From an uncultured Muribaculaceae bacterium (GTDB lineage: Bacteria > Bacteroidota > Bacteroidia > Bacteroidales > Muribaculaceae), in contig CAMEPD010000022.1 of assembly GCA_945931475.1 (NCBI GenBank), forward strand, positions 1 through 33,718: DNA of 33,718 nt. Direction: 5' to 3'. The notes under the pieces were generated by a model. The model saw nothing but the letters and a program-made list of their open reading frames with translations. It searched no databases and was not told where the DNA came from. Position numbers and translations under genes: made by a program. Below are positions 1-8,607 of this stretch, piece by piece (position 1 is the stretch's first letter; each line of letters starts with the position of its first letter).

Positions 1-34
1 AAACATCCAAATAATCGAATTGGTTACTATTAAA

Positions 35-42
35 TAATTTTG
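35..42 (+). promoter_or_regulatory. Bacteroidota -7 promoter box
   Basis: TAATTTTG is an exact match to the Bacteroidota sigma-ABfr -7 consensus TAnnTTTG, 47 bp before the start codon at 90. I see no convincing -33 TTTG at the usual 19-21 bp spacing, so this rests on the -7 box and its position alone. Confidence 0.5.
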
Positions 43-89
43 AACAGTTACTTAAGTAAAACACAATAATTATAATAATCTAAAATATC

Positions 90-1073
90 ATGATAAGAGT
101 GCTACATAAAGTAAAACCGGCGGTTATGCTGCTGATACTTGGTCTGATAGGACTGACATCAAAGGCTTCGGTGTCATTTTCGTTCGACGCCATATCGGTG
201 ACGCCCTCGGGGTCGGCGTCGATTGAGCGCAACCTCTCGAAGTTGCTCACCGCCATAAATAATGCGGCCGAGGGCGGTCTGGAAGTGCCTGATTTCACGG
301 GTGTTAACATCGAACCGGGGGCCATCGAACAGGTAAACCGCCACTGGCGCGAGGCCGCCAAGTATAAAGTGCTGAAAAATTCGATTATTACCCGCTGCCT
401 GCAGGATATGCAGGGTTATCAGGTGAGGAGTATACCGGTGGTAATCATCCCCATCGACGGCACGTATACCGAGGCGAAGAACCGCGAGCTGACCGTGTCG
501 TTCAAGGCCAACGGCCTGATAACCGGCGTGCGCCTGGCACGTCAGCTGCATGAGGACCGCGAGCAGTTTCTGACCGGCAGCCAGACGTCGATGGATGCCC
601 GTATGCGCCTGGAAGTGCTCAAGTGGGTCGAGGACTTCCGCAGCTACTATAACGAGAAGAATATCGCCGCGTTGGAACAGATTTACAGCAATGATGCGCT
701 GATTATCACCGGCAGCGTGGTGAGGACGCGCAAGCTTGTCGACGGTAAGGTAACGTATGTCGGAAAGGTAAAATTTAAAGAGAAGTCTAAAATCGAGTAT
801 ATAAAAGGATTGAAGACGACCTTTAAACGCAACAAGTACATCCACCTGGATTTCGACCATATCTCCGTGATGCAGTCAACGTCGAAGGATTACGTTTACG
901 GCGTGATACTTCGTCAGAAGTGGAATTCGACTACGTATAAGGACACGGGGTGGCTGTTCCTGGTATGGGATTTCAGCAATCCGGACGCGCCGCAGGTGCT
1001 GGTGCGCACTTGGCAGCCCGAGGATCCGGAGTTCGCCGGAGTGCCGTCGCTCGAGGATTTCTTCATCGAATAG
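90..1073 (+). CDS. Secreted NTF2/SnoaL-like protein of unknown function
   Basis: The 327-residue product starts with a signal peptide (basic MIRVLHKVK, then a hydrophobic run, likely cleavage after SKA near residue 26), so it is probably periplasmic or surface exposed. Residues about 30-150 have no motif I recognise. From about residue 170 the pattern RLEVLKWVEDFRSYYNEKN, then YSNDALIITGSVV, then a Trp/Tyr-rich strand region (VYGVILRQKW, GWLFLVWDF) looks like the cone-shaped NTF2/SnoaL fold, often annotated in Bacteroidales as a nuclear-transport-factor-2-like domain. No catalytic residues can be assigned. It appears to be a single gene with its own promoter and is followed by a 248-bp gap. 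The start is supported by the signal peptide beginning there. Domain call moderate, function unknown. Confidence 0.7.
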   Translation: MIRVLHKVKPAVMLLILGLIGLTSKASVSFSFDAISVTPSGSASIERNLSKLLTAINNAAEGGLEVPDFTGVNIEPGAIEQVNRHWREAAKYKVLKNSIITRCLQDMQGYQVRSIPVVIIPIDGTYTEAKNRELTVSFKANGLITGVRLARQLHEDREQFLTGSQTSMDARMRLEVLKWVEDFRSYYNEKNIAALEQIYSNDALIITGSVVRTRKLVDGKVTYVGKVKFKEKSKIEYIKGLKTTFKRNKYIHLDFDHISVMQSTSKDYVYGVILRQKWNSTTYKDTGWLFLVWDFSNPDAPQVLVRTWQPEDPEFAGVPSLEDFFIE

Positions 1074-1237
1074 GCGTCCCGTCAGCCATCCTCAAGTAGC
1101 ACATTGTCAGCCGTAGGAATGGCATCCGGTCAAATGTTAAAAGGGCAAAAGCCGATAAATTGTGGACAAAGCGGAGAATTTTGGTAAAATTTTGTAAAAT
1201 TCGGTGGCAATGTGTTATCCATAATGATTTTTTTCAC

Positions 1238-1245
1238 TAATTTTG
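1238..1245 (+). promoter_or_regulatory. Bacteroidota -7 promoter box upstream of the Lrp-type regulator
   Basis: TAATTTTG is a perfect TAnnTTTG box, 76 bp before the ATG at 1322, in the AT-rich end of the 1074-1321 gap. No good -33 element is visible. The AT-rich leader leaves room for regulator binding, including self-regulation, but I see no clear operator. Confidence 0.5.
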
Positions 1246-1321
1246 CAGGAAAATTAATCGACATTATATATAACATTTTGATATAAATTGCTGTATTAAA
1301 TCAAATTAGTGCTTCAATTTT

Positions 1322-1783
1322 ATGGATAAGCAACCAACAATCGACAGTCTCGACCGAAAAATACTCTCCATCGTCATGCACAACGCCCGAATCCCCTCGA
1401 AGGATGTCGCCATGGTTTGCGGCGTATCGCGCGCCGCTGTGCATCAGCGCATTCAGCGAATGATTGAGGACGGCATCATCACCGGCTCCGGCTATACGGT
1501 CAACCCCAAGACCCTCGGTTACTTCACCTGCACATACATCGGTGTCAACCTCGAACGCGGCGCCATCTATTCGCAGGTCGTTCCTGAGCTCGAGAAGATT
1601 CCCGAGGTGACCGAATGCCACTTCACCACCGGCCCCTACACCATGCTCATCAAACTGTTCGTCCGCGACAATGACCACCTGATGGAGGTGCTCAACAAGA
1701 AGATTCAGCAGATTCCCGGCGTGGTGGGCACCGAGACGCTCATTTCGCTCGATAACTCGATACAGCGCACCATCCCCTTATGA
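1322..1783 (+). CDS. Lrp/AsnC family transcriptional regulator
   Basis: The 153-residue protein has the family's usual length and layout. An N-terminal AsnC-type winged helix-turn-helix at about residues 8-55 begins DSLDRKILSIVMHNAR and contains VCGVSRAAVHQRIQRM as the recognition helix. A RAM-type alpha/beta ligand and oligomerisation domain follows at about 70-145 (TYIGVNLERG, TECHFTTGPYTMLIKL, VVGTETLISL). Lrp/AsnC proteins form dimers to octamers and bind amino acids to control metabolic genes. The next gene starts 13 bp downstream, so it may be cotranscribed with the glycosyltransferase. The proline operon 3.4 kb away is a possible target, but nothing in the sequence shows this. Confidence 0.93.
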   Translation: MDKQPTIDSLDRKILSIVMHNARIPSKDVAMVCGVSRAAVHQRIQRMIEDGIITGSGYTVNPKTLGYFTCTYIGVNLERGAIYSQVVPELEKIPEVTECHFTTGPYTMLIKLFVRDNDHLMEVLNKKIQQIPGVVGTETLISLDNSIQRTIPL

Positions 1784-1796
1784 TGCGTAACTGCCT

Positions 1797-2933
1797 ATGA
1801 TTATAGGATTTGACGGGAAACGCGCGGTGCTGAACAACACCGGTCTGGGCAACTATTCGCGACTGCTGATCGATGTCCTGGCTACGGCATACCCCGGAAA
1901 CGAATACAGGCTCTATACGCCGCGGATTGCATCGAATCCGCGTCTTATGCCGCTGATGATGCACGAGAACGTGCGGCTCATCGCCCCGGCGCTTCCCCGG
2001 CAACGTGCGTTGTCGGGGTTGTGGCGTTTAGGGCCCATGGGTACGCAGATGGTGCGCGACAGCGTGGAACTCATCCACGGCCTCTCGGGCGAGCTGCCCC
2101 TGAATGTCGGCAAGCTCGGACGCCCGTCGGTGGTGACCATGCACGACGTGATTTTCCGCCGGTTCCCGCAGACATACGCCGCCATCGACCGCACCATCTA
2201 CGACTATAAATTCCGGCGTGCCGCCGCGGCGGCCACACGCATCCTGGCCATTTCGGAGTGCACCGCCCGCGACGTCATGGAGTTCTATGGCGTGCCGCGC
2301 GAGAAAATCGATGTGGTCTACCAGGGGTGCGACGCGCAGTTCCACCGCACGCCCGATGCGGCCGAAATAGCCGCCGTGAAGGAGCGTTACAGCATCGAGC
2401 GCCCCTACATTATCGCCGTGGGCTCGGTGGAAGAGCGTAAGAATCAGATGCTTGCCCTGCGCGGACTGCGTGGCATCGACCCCGACGTTGACCTGGTGAT
2501 TGTTGGGCGGCGCACACGCTATACCGACCGTCTGGTAGCCGAAGCCGCCGCCACAGGCGTCTCAGATCGCGTGAAATTCGTGGAAAATGCCCGTTTCGTC
2601 GACCTGCCGGCCCTCTACGCCGGCGCCCTGCTGTCGAGCTATACCTCGCGTTACGAGGGGTTCGGCATCCCCGTCATCGAGAGCCTGTCGGTGGGAACGC
2701 CCGTGATTGTGGCCTCGGGCTCGTGTCTCGAGGAGGCCGCCGGGCCCGACGCTCCGGTTGTCAACCCCGACAACGCCGAGCAGTGGACCGACGCCGCCGC
2801 CCGCATCATCGCCTCGACCGACCTGCGGCAGACCCTCGCCGACCGCGGACGCGAATATGTGGCCCGTTTCAGCGACCGGGCGATGGCCGACGGCACCATG
2901 CAGTGCTACCAACGCGCTGCTGAGAACTTTTAA
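1797..2933 (+). CDS. Glycosyltransferase family 4 (GT-B fold)
   Basis: The 378-residue length is normal for GT4 enzymes. The N-terminal half has the acceptor-side Rossmann pattern with the glycine-containing opening IGFDGKRAVLNNTGLGNYSR. The C-terminal half has IAVGSVEERKN followed by the nucleotide-sugar site YEGFGIPVIESLSVGTPVI near residues 285-305, which is the EX7E retaining-GT signature. It is predicted to be cytoplasmic, transferring a sugar from an NDP donor to a glycolipid or polysaccharide intermediate. Donor and acceptor cannot be read from sequence. It lies 13 bp after the Lrp-type gene and 14 bp before the SDR gene, which could supply or modify its sugar. Confidence 0.92.
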   Translation: MIIGFDGKRAVLNNTGLGNYSRLLIDVLATAYPGNEYRLYTPRIASNPRLMPLMMHENVRLIAPALPRQRALSGLWRLGPMGTQMVRDSVELIHGLSGELPLNVGKLGRPSVVTMHDVIFRRFPQTYAAIDRTIYDYKFRRAAAAATRILAISECTARDVMEFYGVPREKIDVVYQGCDAQFHRTPDAAEIAAVKERYSIERPYIIAVGSVEERKNQMLALRGLRGIDPDVDLVIVGRRTRYTDRLVAEAAATGVSDRVKFVENARFVDLPALYAGALLSSYTSRYEGFGIPVIESLSVGTPVIVASGSCLEEAAGPDAPVVNPDNAEQWTDAAARIIASTDLRQTLADRGREYVARFSDRAMADGTMQCYQRAAENF

Positions 2934-2947
2934 ATATCTGAATAACA

Positions 2948-4003
2948 ATGGATAACAAAACGCATGAAGGTAAAACGCTGCTGGTGGTAGGCGCCGGCGG
3001 ATTCATCGGCGGATTCATCGCCGCCGAGGGGCTGCGCCGCGGCATGGACGTCACCGTGGCCGTCCGGGAGTCGACCTCCCGGCGATACCTCACCGATCCG
3101 CGGCTTCGCATCCTGACCCTCGACTATGCCGACGCCGGCGCCATGAAGGAGGCCGTCGGCGATTTCATCTCGGCCGACGGCAACCCGCGGCGCTGGGATT
3201 ACATCATCTATAACCTCGGAGCCACCAAAGCGGTAAACTACCTGGATTTCAAGCGGGTAAACTACGAATATCTGCGCTCGTTCACCGAGGTGCTCCGCGA
3301 ACTGCGCATCTACCCGGAACGCTTCCTGTACATGAGTTCGCTCTCGGCGCTCGGTCCCGGTGACGAGCAGACCTACGCGCCGCTCACCTCCGACATGAAG
3401 CCGCACCCCGATACCCGCTACGGTCAGTCGAAAATCATGGCCGAGCAATTCCTGGAGCACTTCTCGGGGCTTAACTGGATAATCTTCCGACCGACAGGCG
3501 TTTACGGCCCTCACGAGAAGGACTACCTGATGATGATACAGTCGATTGACCGTCATTTCGACTTCTCGGTAGGGATGAAGCGCCAGTTGCTCACCTTTAT
3601 ATATGTCGATGACCTGGTGTCAGCCATGTTCGACGCCCTTGCCTCGGGCGTGATGCATCGCAAATACATCATTTCGGAGCCTAAAGCCTATACACAGAGC
3701 GAGTTCCGGCAGATTGTGTCAGACGAGCTCGGCAGCAAATGGGTGATACCCGTGAAGATGCCCCTGTGGATGGTATATATCGCCTCGTGGGTAGCCGAGA
3801 AGGTCGGCAAACTGCGGATGAAGCCCTCGACGCTCAACACCGACAAGTACATCATCATGAAGCAGCGCAACTGGAACGCCGACATCTCCGACGCCGTGCG
3901 CGACTTCGGTTTCAATCCCCGCGTTGACCTCCGCGAGGGTATTCACCGCACTGTCGAGGCCTATCTCGCCGACAAGAAACGCAGCAAAAACCCCAAGAAA
4001 TGA
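2948..4003 (+). CDS. NAD(P)-dependent epimerase/dehydratase, extended SDR
   Basis: The protein has 351 residues. The dinucleotide-binding motif VVGAGGFIGGFIA lies near residues 13-25. The catalytic set is present: Ser in YMSSLSALG (about 128) and Tyr/Lys in RYGQSKIMAE (about 157-161), followed by FRPTGVYGP, which is typical of sugar epimerases, dehydratases and 3-beta-HSD-like members. It would act on an NDP-sugar or similar substrate in the cytoplasm; the substrate is not identifiable. The C-terminus is Lys-rich. The stop overlaps the next ATG (ATGA), so translation of the downstream membrane protein is probably coupled. Confidence 0.88.
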   Translation: MDNKTHEGKTLLVVGAGGFIGGFIAAEGLRRGMDVTVAVRESTSRRYLTDPRLRILTLDYADAGAMKEAVGDFISADGNPRRWDYIIYNLGATKAVNYLDFKRVNYEYLRSFTEVLRELRIYPERFLYMSSLSALGPGDEQTYAPLTSDMKPHPDTRYGQSKIMAEQFLEHFSGLNWIIFRPTGVYGPHEKDYLMMIQSIDRHFDFSVGMKRQLLTFIYVDDLVSAMFDALASGVMHRKYIISEPKAYTQSEFRQIVSDELGSKWVIPVKMPLWMVYIASWVAEKVGKLRMKPSTLNTDKYIIMKQRNWNADISDAVRDFGFNPRVDLREGIHRTVEAYLADKKRSKNPKK

Positions 4004-4344
4004 GTCCTGAAAACATTGCCGAAAAGGCGACCGTACAAACCCCTGAGCAGATTACGAAGAAAGGTCATCGTGTGCCCTGGTGGATGTGGCTGGTGATAAT
4101 TGTGTGTATGCTTCCGGGCCTGGCGTTCCCGCTGCTGACGCGGCTTATCGAGGACCCGAACCCGGCCGTGCGCGGCCTTACATGGCTTTACCCCTGCTAC
4201 GTGCTATGTTCGGGGGTGCTTGCGTGGCAGTGCTACGGGCGCCGCAGCTACGTCACCTGGATTATCCTGGCGCTGCTCCTCATCTCGCACGTGTGCTTCT
4301 TCTATCTGGCCTTCCTGGCCCTCTCCTCACCAAACCTTGCCTGA
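4000..4344 (+). CDS. Small three-helix membrane protein, unknown function
   Basis: The protein has 114 residues. A polar N-terminal tail of about 26 residues is followed by three hydrophobic segments: roughly 27-47 (WWMWLVIIVCMLPGLAFPLL), 62-79 (WLYPCYVLCSGVLAWQ) and 85-108 (VTWIILALLLISHVCFFYLA). It overlaps the epimerase gene by the ATGA junction, which is the main evidence that it is a real, coupled gene. I recognise no family. It may anchor or support the GT4/SDR pair, but that is only context. Three cysteines fall in or near the membrane segments. Confidence 0.7.
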   Translation: MSPENIAEKATVQTPEQITKKGHRVPWWMWLVIIVCMLPGLAFPLLTRLIEDPNPAVRGLTWLYPCYVLCSGVLAWQCYGRRSYVTWIILALLLISHVCFFYLAFLALSSPNLA

Positions 4345-4362
4345 CACATAAGCGTTATTAAC

Positions 4363-4389
4363 TTAGCTATTTTAGCTATTTTAGAGAAA
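4363..4389 (+). repeat. Short 9-bp tandem repeat before the sirtuin gene
   Basis: Two exact copies of TTAGCTATT (4363-4380) are followed by a third unit that diverges after TTAG. The array ends 10 bp before the sirtuin ATG. The 9-bp period matches the larger arrays at 8350, 24907 and 25206. Confidence 0.6.
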
Positions 4390-4399
4390 TTCACTCGCC

Positions 4400-5095
4400 A
4401 TGAAAAAGAAACTCGTTATATCCACCGGCGCCGGAATGAGCGCCGAAAGCGGCATCAGCACCTTCCGCGATTCGGGAGGCCTCTGGGAACAGTACAATGT
4501 GATGGACGTGGCCTCGGCCGACGGTTTCCGCCGTAATCCGAAACTGATTCATGACTTCTACAATGCCCGTCGCCGCGAACTCGTCAACGCCAAGCCCAAC
4601 GCCGGACACCTCGGACTGGTAAAGCTCGAGGAGTACTACGACGTCTATATCATCACCCAGAACGTCGACAACCTCCACGAACGCGCCGGCTCCAAGAATG
4701 TGCTTCACCTCCACGGCGAGCTGATGAAGGTGCGCGCCATGGACAACGATTCGCTCGTGTACGAACTGAAGCCCGGCGCCCTCGAAACCACCCCTGAAAC
4801 CCTTATCGACGGTCACCATGTGCGCCCGCATATCGTATTCTTTCAGGAGGCGGTCCCCAACATCGAACCGGCCATCGAACTGGCTCAGCAGGCCGATGTA
4901 TTCGTGGTAATCGGCACATCCTTAAACGTTTACCCCGCTGCCAGCCTGCTGCACTATGTGCGTCGCGGCGTGCCCGTCTACTACATCGACCCCCATCCGG
5001 CCGCCGTTCCCGCCAACGTTCACGTGATTGCCGAGCCCGCTACCCGCGGTGTCGAGGACCTCACGAAAATCCTCCTTGCCGATAGCCGTAAGTAA
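4400..5095 (+). CDS. cobB: NAD-dependent protein deacylase, sirtuin (CobB type)
   Basis: The 231-residue protein carries the sirtuin NAD pocket: STGAGMSAESGISTFRDSGG at residues 9-28, TQNVDNLHERAG, the catalytic histidine in HLHGEL (about 103) and IGTSLNVYPAAS. FYNARRREL (about 52-60) keeps the Tyr and Arg that in CobB/SIRT5-type enzymes recognise acidic acyl groups, so desuccinylase or demalonylase activity is plausible beside deacetylation. The small module between HLHGEL and RPHIVFFQEAVP lacks the four zinc-binding cysteines of classical sirtuins; the whole protein has no cysteine. VFFQEAVP also differs from the usual V-x-F-G-E. It probably acts on cytosolic proteins. Sirtuin identity is firm; acyl preference is inferred. 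Confidence 0.93.
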   Translation: MKKKLVISTGAGMSAESGISTFRDSGGLWEQYNVMDVASADGFRRNPKLIHDFYNARRRELVNAKPNAGHLGLVKLEEYYDVYIITQNVDNLHERAGSKNVLHLHGELMKVRAMDNDSLVYELKPGALETTPETLIDGHHVRPHIVFFQEAVPNIEPAIELAQQADVFVVIGTSLNVYPAASLLHYVRRGVPVYYIDPHPAAVPANVHVIAEPATRGVEDLTKILLADSRK

Positions 5096-5149
5096 TCCGG
5101 GGGCGCCCCGCCCCACCCCACCGAAGTTGCACATTGTTGCCGGTTGCCG

Positions 5150-5180
5150 TTGGTTGTTATGGCGGAAATGCGTAATTTCG
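5150..5180 (+). promoter_or_regulatory. Promoter of the proline operon
   Basis: TTGG at 5150-5153 and TAATTTCG at 5173-5180 (one mismatch to TAnnTTTG) have a 20-bp gap between the TTG and the -7 box, which is the expected Bacteroidota spacing. Transcription would begin near 5185, which argues that the ATG at 5182 cannot be the main proC start and favours 5200. Confidence 0.6.
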
Positions 5181-5199
5181 CATGAAATTCATATCTGAT

Positions 5200-5991
5200 A
5201 TGGTACAATTGAAAAATATAGCGGTAATCGGTGCCGGAAACATGGGTGGCGCCATAGTGCGCGGCATCTGCCGCTCTGGCATGGATACCGGCATACGTGT
5301 GGCCAACCCGTCGGCCTCTAAGTTAGAGAGGCTCCGCGCCGACTGCCCCGGTATAGTCACCACCCACAGCAACACCGAGGCCGCCGGGGGCGCCGATGCG
5401 GTGATTCTCGCCGTAAAGCCCTGGATTCTCCCCGGTGTGGTTGAAGAACTTAAACCACTGTTGGTCAGCAAAAAACCGATAATGATTTCCATCGCCGGCG
5501 GCGTTGACTTGCCCCGCCTCGAAGAGATGCTCGGCGAGGGTCTCCCGCTGTTCCACGTAATCCCCGATACGGCTATTTCCGTGGGTCATGGCATGACCTT
5601 CATCGCCTCGCGCCACGCCGATGAAGCCGCGCGTCAGGCCGTGCGGGATATTTTCGCCACCATGGGCCGTGCGGCACTCGTGGAGGAGCGGCTTATGGGC
5701 GCGGCTACTGCGTTGAGTTCCTGCGGAATAGCATACGTCTTCAAGTATATCCAGGCGTGCGTGCAGGCCGGTGTGCAGTTAGGCTTCCGTCCGGACGATG
5801 CCCTGAATTACGTCACCGCCACAGTCGACGGCGCCGTGGCCCTGCTGCAGGCCGACGGAGTGTCGCCCCAGGAGGAGATTGACCGGGTCACCACCCCCGG
5901 CGGTATGACCATCCGCGGCATAAACGCCCTGGAACACAGTGGTTTCACCTCAGCAGTGATTAACGGCATCATTGAACCCCTGAAGAAATGA
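5200..5991 (+). CDS. proC: Pyrroline-5-carboxylate reductase
   Basis: This enzyme carries out the last step of proline synthesis, NAD(P)H reduction of pyrroline-5-carboxylate. From the ATG at 5200 it has 263 residues and opens MVQLKNIAVIGAGNMGGA, placing the Rossmann GAGNMGG at the normal N-terminal position. An in-frame ATG at 5182 would add six residues but sits directly after the -7 box. The C-terminal signature is VTTPGGMTIRGINALEHSGF, the ProC dimer and active-site motif. LSSCGIAYVFKYIQA is the conserved helix. Its stop overlaps proB in ATGA. It heads a three-gene set covering the entire glutamate-to-proline route. Confidence 0.95.
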   Translation: MVQLKNIAVIGAGNMGGAIVRGICRSGMDTGIRVANPSASKLERLRADCPGIVTTHSNTEAAGGADAVILAVKPWILPGVVEELKPLLVSKKPIMISIAGGVDLPRLEEMLGEGLPLFHVIPDTAISVGHGMTFIASRHADEAARQAVRDIFATMGRAALVEERLMGAATALSSCGIAYVFKYIQACVQAGVQLGFRPDDALNYVTATVDGAVALLQADGVSPQEEIDRVTTPGGMTIRGINALEHSGFTSAVINGIIEPLKK

Positions 5992-7082
5992 CCCGCTACA
6001 AACGTATCACCGTAAAGGTGGGCAGCAACGTGCTGACTCGCCCCGACGGCACGCTCGACGTAACCCGAGTGTCGGCTTTGGTCGACCAGATTGCCACCCT
6101 GCGTGCATACGGCGTGGAGGTGATTCTCATCTCGTCGGGCGCTGTGGCCTGCGGCCGTTCGGAGCTGAGGAGCCACGACACGCGCCGTCTTGACAACGTC
6201 GACCGCCGGCAGCTCTTTTCGGCCGTCGGACAGGTGAAACTCATCAATCGCTACTACGACCTCTTCCGCGACCAGGGACTCACTGTGGGACAGGTGCTTA
6301 CCATGAAGGAGAGCTTCGCAACACGCCGCCATTACCTGAATCAGCGTAACTGCATGATGGTGATGCTCGAAAACGGAGTAATCCCCATCGTCAACGAGAA
6401 CGACACGGTGTCGGTTACGGAGCTGATGTTCACCGACAACGACGAGCTGTCGGGCCTGGTGGCTGCCATGATGGACTGCGACGCGCTGATAATACTTAGC
6501 AACATCGACGGCATCTACGACGGCGACCCCTCAGACCCGGGGGCCCACGTAATAGAGCGCGTGGACCCCACGCGCGACCTCAGCGAGTATATCCGCACGG
6601 AGCGTTCGGGATTCGGCCGCGGCGGCATGGTAACCAAATACCGAATCGCCCGCAAGGTGGCCGACGAGGGCATCGAGGTGATTATCGCCAACGGCAAGCG
6701 CGAACGCATTCTCACCGACCTTATACTCGGCGAGCACACCGTGACAGCCACACGCTTCGCACCCGCGGCCGAACCGGCCTCTTCGCTCAAGCGCTGGATA
6801 GCCCACAGCGACGGTTTTGCTAAAGGGCGTATCACTCTGAACGCCAATGCAGTAAAGGCTCTGATGTCAGATCACGCCGTGTCGGTGCTCCCCGTGGGCG
6901 TCACCGCCGTCGAAGGGGAATTCGAGAAGGACGACCTGGTGAAAGTAGCCGCTCCCGACGGCTCGCTCATAGGCGTGGGCCGCATTAGCTACAGCGCCGC
7001 CGAGGCACGCGGCGTGATGGGGCGCCACGACTGCCGTCCGATGATTCATTACGACTATCTATATATTGACTCAAATGACTGA
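5988..7082 (+). CDS. proB: Glutamate 5-kinase with PUA domain
   Basis: This enzyme phosphorylates glutamate to gamma-glutamyl phosphate, the committed step of proline synthesis and usually the target of proline feedback inhibition. The 364-residue length fits the two-domain form. The amino-acid-kinase domain (about 1-255) contains [27 protein letters not shown] and [22 protein letters not shown]-terminal PUA domain (about 275-355) contains [20 protein letters not shown]. The start overlaps the proC stop by ATGA and the end overlaps proA by 8 bp, indicating one mRNA with translational coupling. Confidence 0.96.
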   Translation: MTRYKRITVKVGSNVLTRPDGTLDVTRVSALVDQIATLRAYGVEVILISSGAVACGRSELRSHDTRRLDNVDRRQLFSAVGQVKLINRYYDLFRDQGLTVGQVLTMKESFATRRHYLNQRNCMMVMLENGVIPIVNENDTVSVTELMFTDNDELSGLVAAMMDCDALIILSNIDGIYDGDPSDPGAHVIERVDPTRDLSEYIRTERSGFGRGGMVTKYRIARKVADEGIEVIIANGKRERILTDLILGEHTVTATRFAPAAEPASSLKRWIAHSDGFAKGRITLNANAVKALMSDHAVSVLPVGVTAVEGEFEKDDLVKVAAPDGSLIGVGRISYSAAEARGVMGRHDCRPMIHYDYLYIDSND

Positions 7083-8334
7083 TAATCAAGATATAGCGGC
7101 TATGCTTAGTCGTGCCCGCGAGGCTTCGCGCTCGCTGCTGTCGCTTACCGACAGCGAAACCGCCGACACACTGCGCGCCGTGGCCGATGCCATCGAGAGC
7201 GACATCCCCTCGGTGCTCGAGGCCAACGCCCGTGACCTGGCCCGTATGTCCCCTGCCGATCCTAAATACGACCGCCTGAAGCTCACAGCCGACCGCCTGC
7301 ACGGTATCGCCGCCGACACGCGCAATGTGGCGTCGCTCCCCTCGCCGCTGATTCAACTCGAGGAGCGAACGCTCCCCAACGGTCTGCGGCTCAGGAAGGT
7401 GGCGGTGCCGTTCGGCGTTATCGGCGTGATTTTCGAAGCGCGCCCCAATGTGAGCGTCGATGTCTTTTCGCTCTGCTTCCGGTCGGGCAACGCCTGTGTA
7501 CTCAAAGGGGGCCACGACGCCGCCGATTCCAATGCCGCGCTCACCGGCATAATCCGGCGGGTGCTCGCAGCCCGCGGCATCGACCCGGATGTGTGCACCC
7601 TGCTCCCCTCCACCCACGCCGCCACCGACGCCCTGCTGCGGGCGCGCAGCCTGGTCGACCTAATCATCCCCCGCGGGGGACGGCGCCTCATCGACGCCGT
7701 GCGAGCCGGTGCCGAGGTGCCCGTAATCGAAACCGGCGCCGGAGTATGCCACTGTTACGTCGACGCCGATGCCGATGTAGCCATGGCCACAGCCATCATA
7801 AACAACGCCAAAACGCGTCGTGTGAGCGTGTGCAACGCCCTCGACTGCGCCTTGGTGCACGCCTCGCTGCTCGGCCGCCTGCCCGAAATATGCGCTCTGT
7901 TGGGCGCCTCAAAGGTGGTGATTCACGCCGACGAACGCGCCCTGATGGCGCTTGACGGCCACTACCCCGCCGAACTGCTGCGCCCGGCTCAGGCCGAAGA
8001 TTTCGGTACTGAATTCCTGTCGTATCAGATGGCCCTGCGCACCGTCGACACCCTCGACGAGGCCCTGGAACATATCCGGCGCTACGGGTCGGGGCACAGT
8101 GAAAGTTGCGTCACAGCGAATGCCGCGGCTGCCGACCGTTTCCGCCGCGAAGTCGATGCCGCCTGCGTGTATATCAACGCTCCGACATCGTTCACCGACG
8201 GCGCACAGTTCGGGCTCGGTGCCGAAATCGGCATATCCACCCAGAAGCTGCACGCCCGCGGCCCGATGGCCCTGCGCGAGCTCACCACCTACAAATGGCT
8301 TATCGACGGCAACGGCCAGCTGCGTCCGGCCTAA
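7075..8334 (+). CDS. proA: Glutamate-5-semialdehyde dehydrogenase (gamma-glutamyl phosphate reductase)
   Basis: This enzyme reduces gamma-glutamyl phosphate to glutamate-5-semialdehyde with NADPH. From the ATG at 7075 it has 419 residues, the normal length. A TTG three codons upstream is possible but less likely. It has the aldehyde-dehydrogenase fold with [32 protein letters not shown], the catalytic cysteine region [11 protein letters not shown] (about residue 250) and the C-terminal [20 protein letters not shown]. The start lies in ATGACTGA, overlapping the proB stop. As the last gene of the operon it is followed by a 9-bp repeat and no clear plus-strand terminator. Confidence 0.96.
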   Translation: MTDNQDIAAMLSRAREASRSLLSLTDSETADTLRAVADAIESDIPSVLEANARDLARMSPADPKYDRLKLTADRLHGIAADTRNVASLPSPLIQLEERTLPNGLRLRKVAVPFGVIGVIFEARPNVSVDVFSLCFRSGNACVLKGGHDAADSNAALTGIIRRVLAARGIDPDVCTLLPSTHAATDALLRARSLVDLIIPRGGRRLIDAVRAGAEVPVIETGAGVCHCYVDADADVAMATAIINNAKTRRVSVCNALDCALVHASLLGRLPEICALLGASKVVIHADERALMALDGHYPAELLRPAQAEDFGTEFLSYQMALRTVDTLDEALEHIRRYGSGHSESCVTANAAAADRFRREVDAACVYINAPTSFTDGAQFGLGAEIGISTQKLHARGPMALRELTTYKWLIDGNGQLRPA

Positions 8335-8349
8335 GCCACCCTTAGTGGT

Positions 8350-8385
8350 ATCGGAGGGATCGGAATTATCGGAGGGATCGGAGGC
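8350..8385 (+). repeat. 9-bp tandem repeat, four units
   Basis: The units are ATCGGAGGG, ATCGGAATT, ATCGGAGGG and ATCGGAGGC, starting 16 bp after proA. The unit ATCGGAATT is the exact reverse complement of the inverted unit in the array at 24907-25032, so both belong to one satellite family. Confidence 0.75.
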
Positions 8386-8465
8386 TGAAAATGTGGGTTT
8401 TGGGGAAGATGGTGTTTTGGGGTAGCCGGGGGGGGTGGCGAGCGCTCGGCTCCTGTGGTTGTCAT

Positions 8466-8499
8466 AAAAAAGGCACGCCTGCATCGCTGCTGTCGTGCC
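8466..8499 (-). terminator. Intrinsic terminator of the beta-barrel gene
   Basis: Read on the minus strand, GGCACG and CGTGCC form the outer stem (8472-8477 with 8494-8499), a short inner GCA/TGC pairing closes the loop, and six Ts follow (8466-8471). It lies about 110 bp after the stop of the minus-strand beta-barrel gene, leaving an AT-rich 3' UTR. Confidence 0.7.
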
Positions 8500-8607
8500 C
8501 GTGAGTGTTACAAAATGTTTAGTCAGTTTTCAATCATTTATCAGTACATTCATTCAATCATCAATAAATCATGTTTGTGCGATTTGCAATTCTTTCATCT
8601 TGACGGC

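Noticed and set aside
174-860. Long open frame on the minus strand opposite the NTF2-like gene
   Set aside because: It is antisense to a gene with a signal peptide and promoter. The translation is His/Arg/Val-rich without motifs, typical of shadow frames in GC-rich genes. The same holds for the long antisense frames at 10456-11292, 25777-26967, 30222-31649 and 31934-33520.
5096-5125. GC-rich GGGGCGCCCC palindrome after the sirtuin as a terminator
   Set aside because: No T tract follows on either strand and the arms are a short self-complementary G/C run.
5182-5199. Upstream ATG for proC
   Set aside because: It lies one base after the predicted -7 box, and ProC proteins normally begin close to the Rossmann motif, which favours the ATG at 5200.
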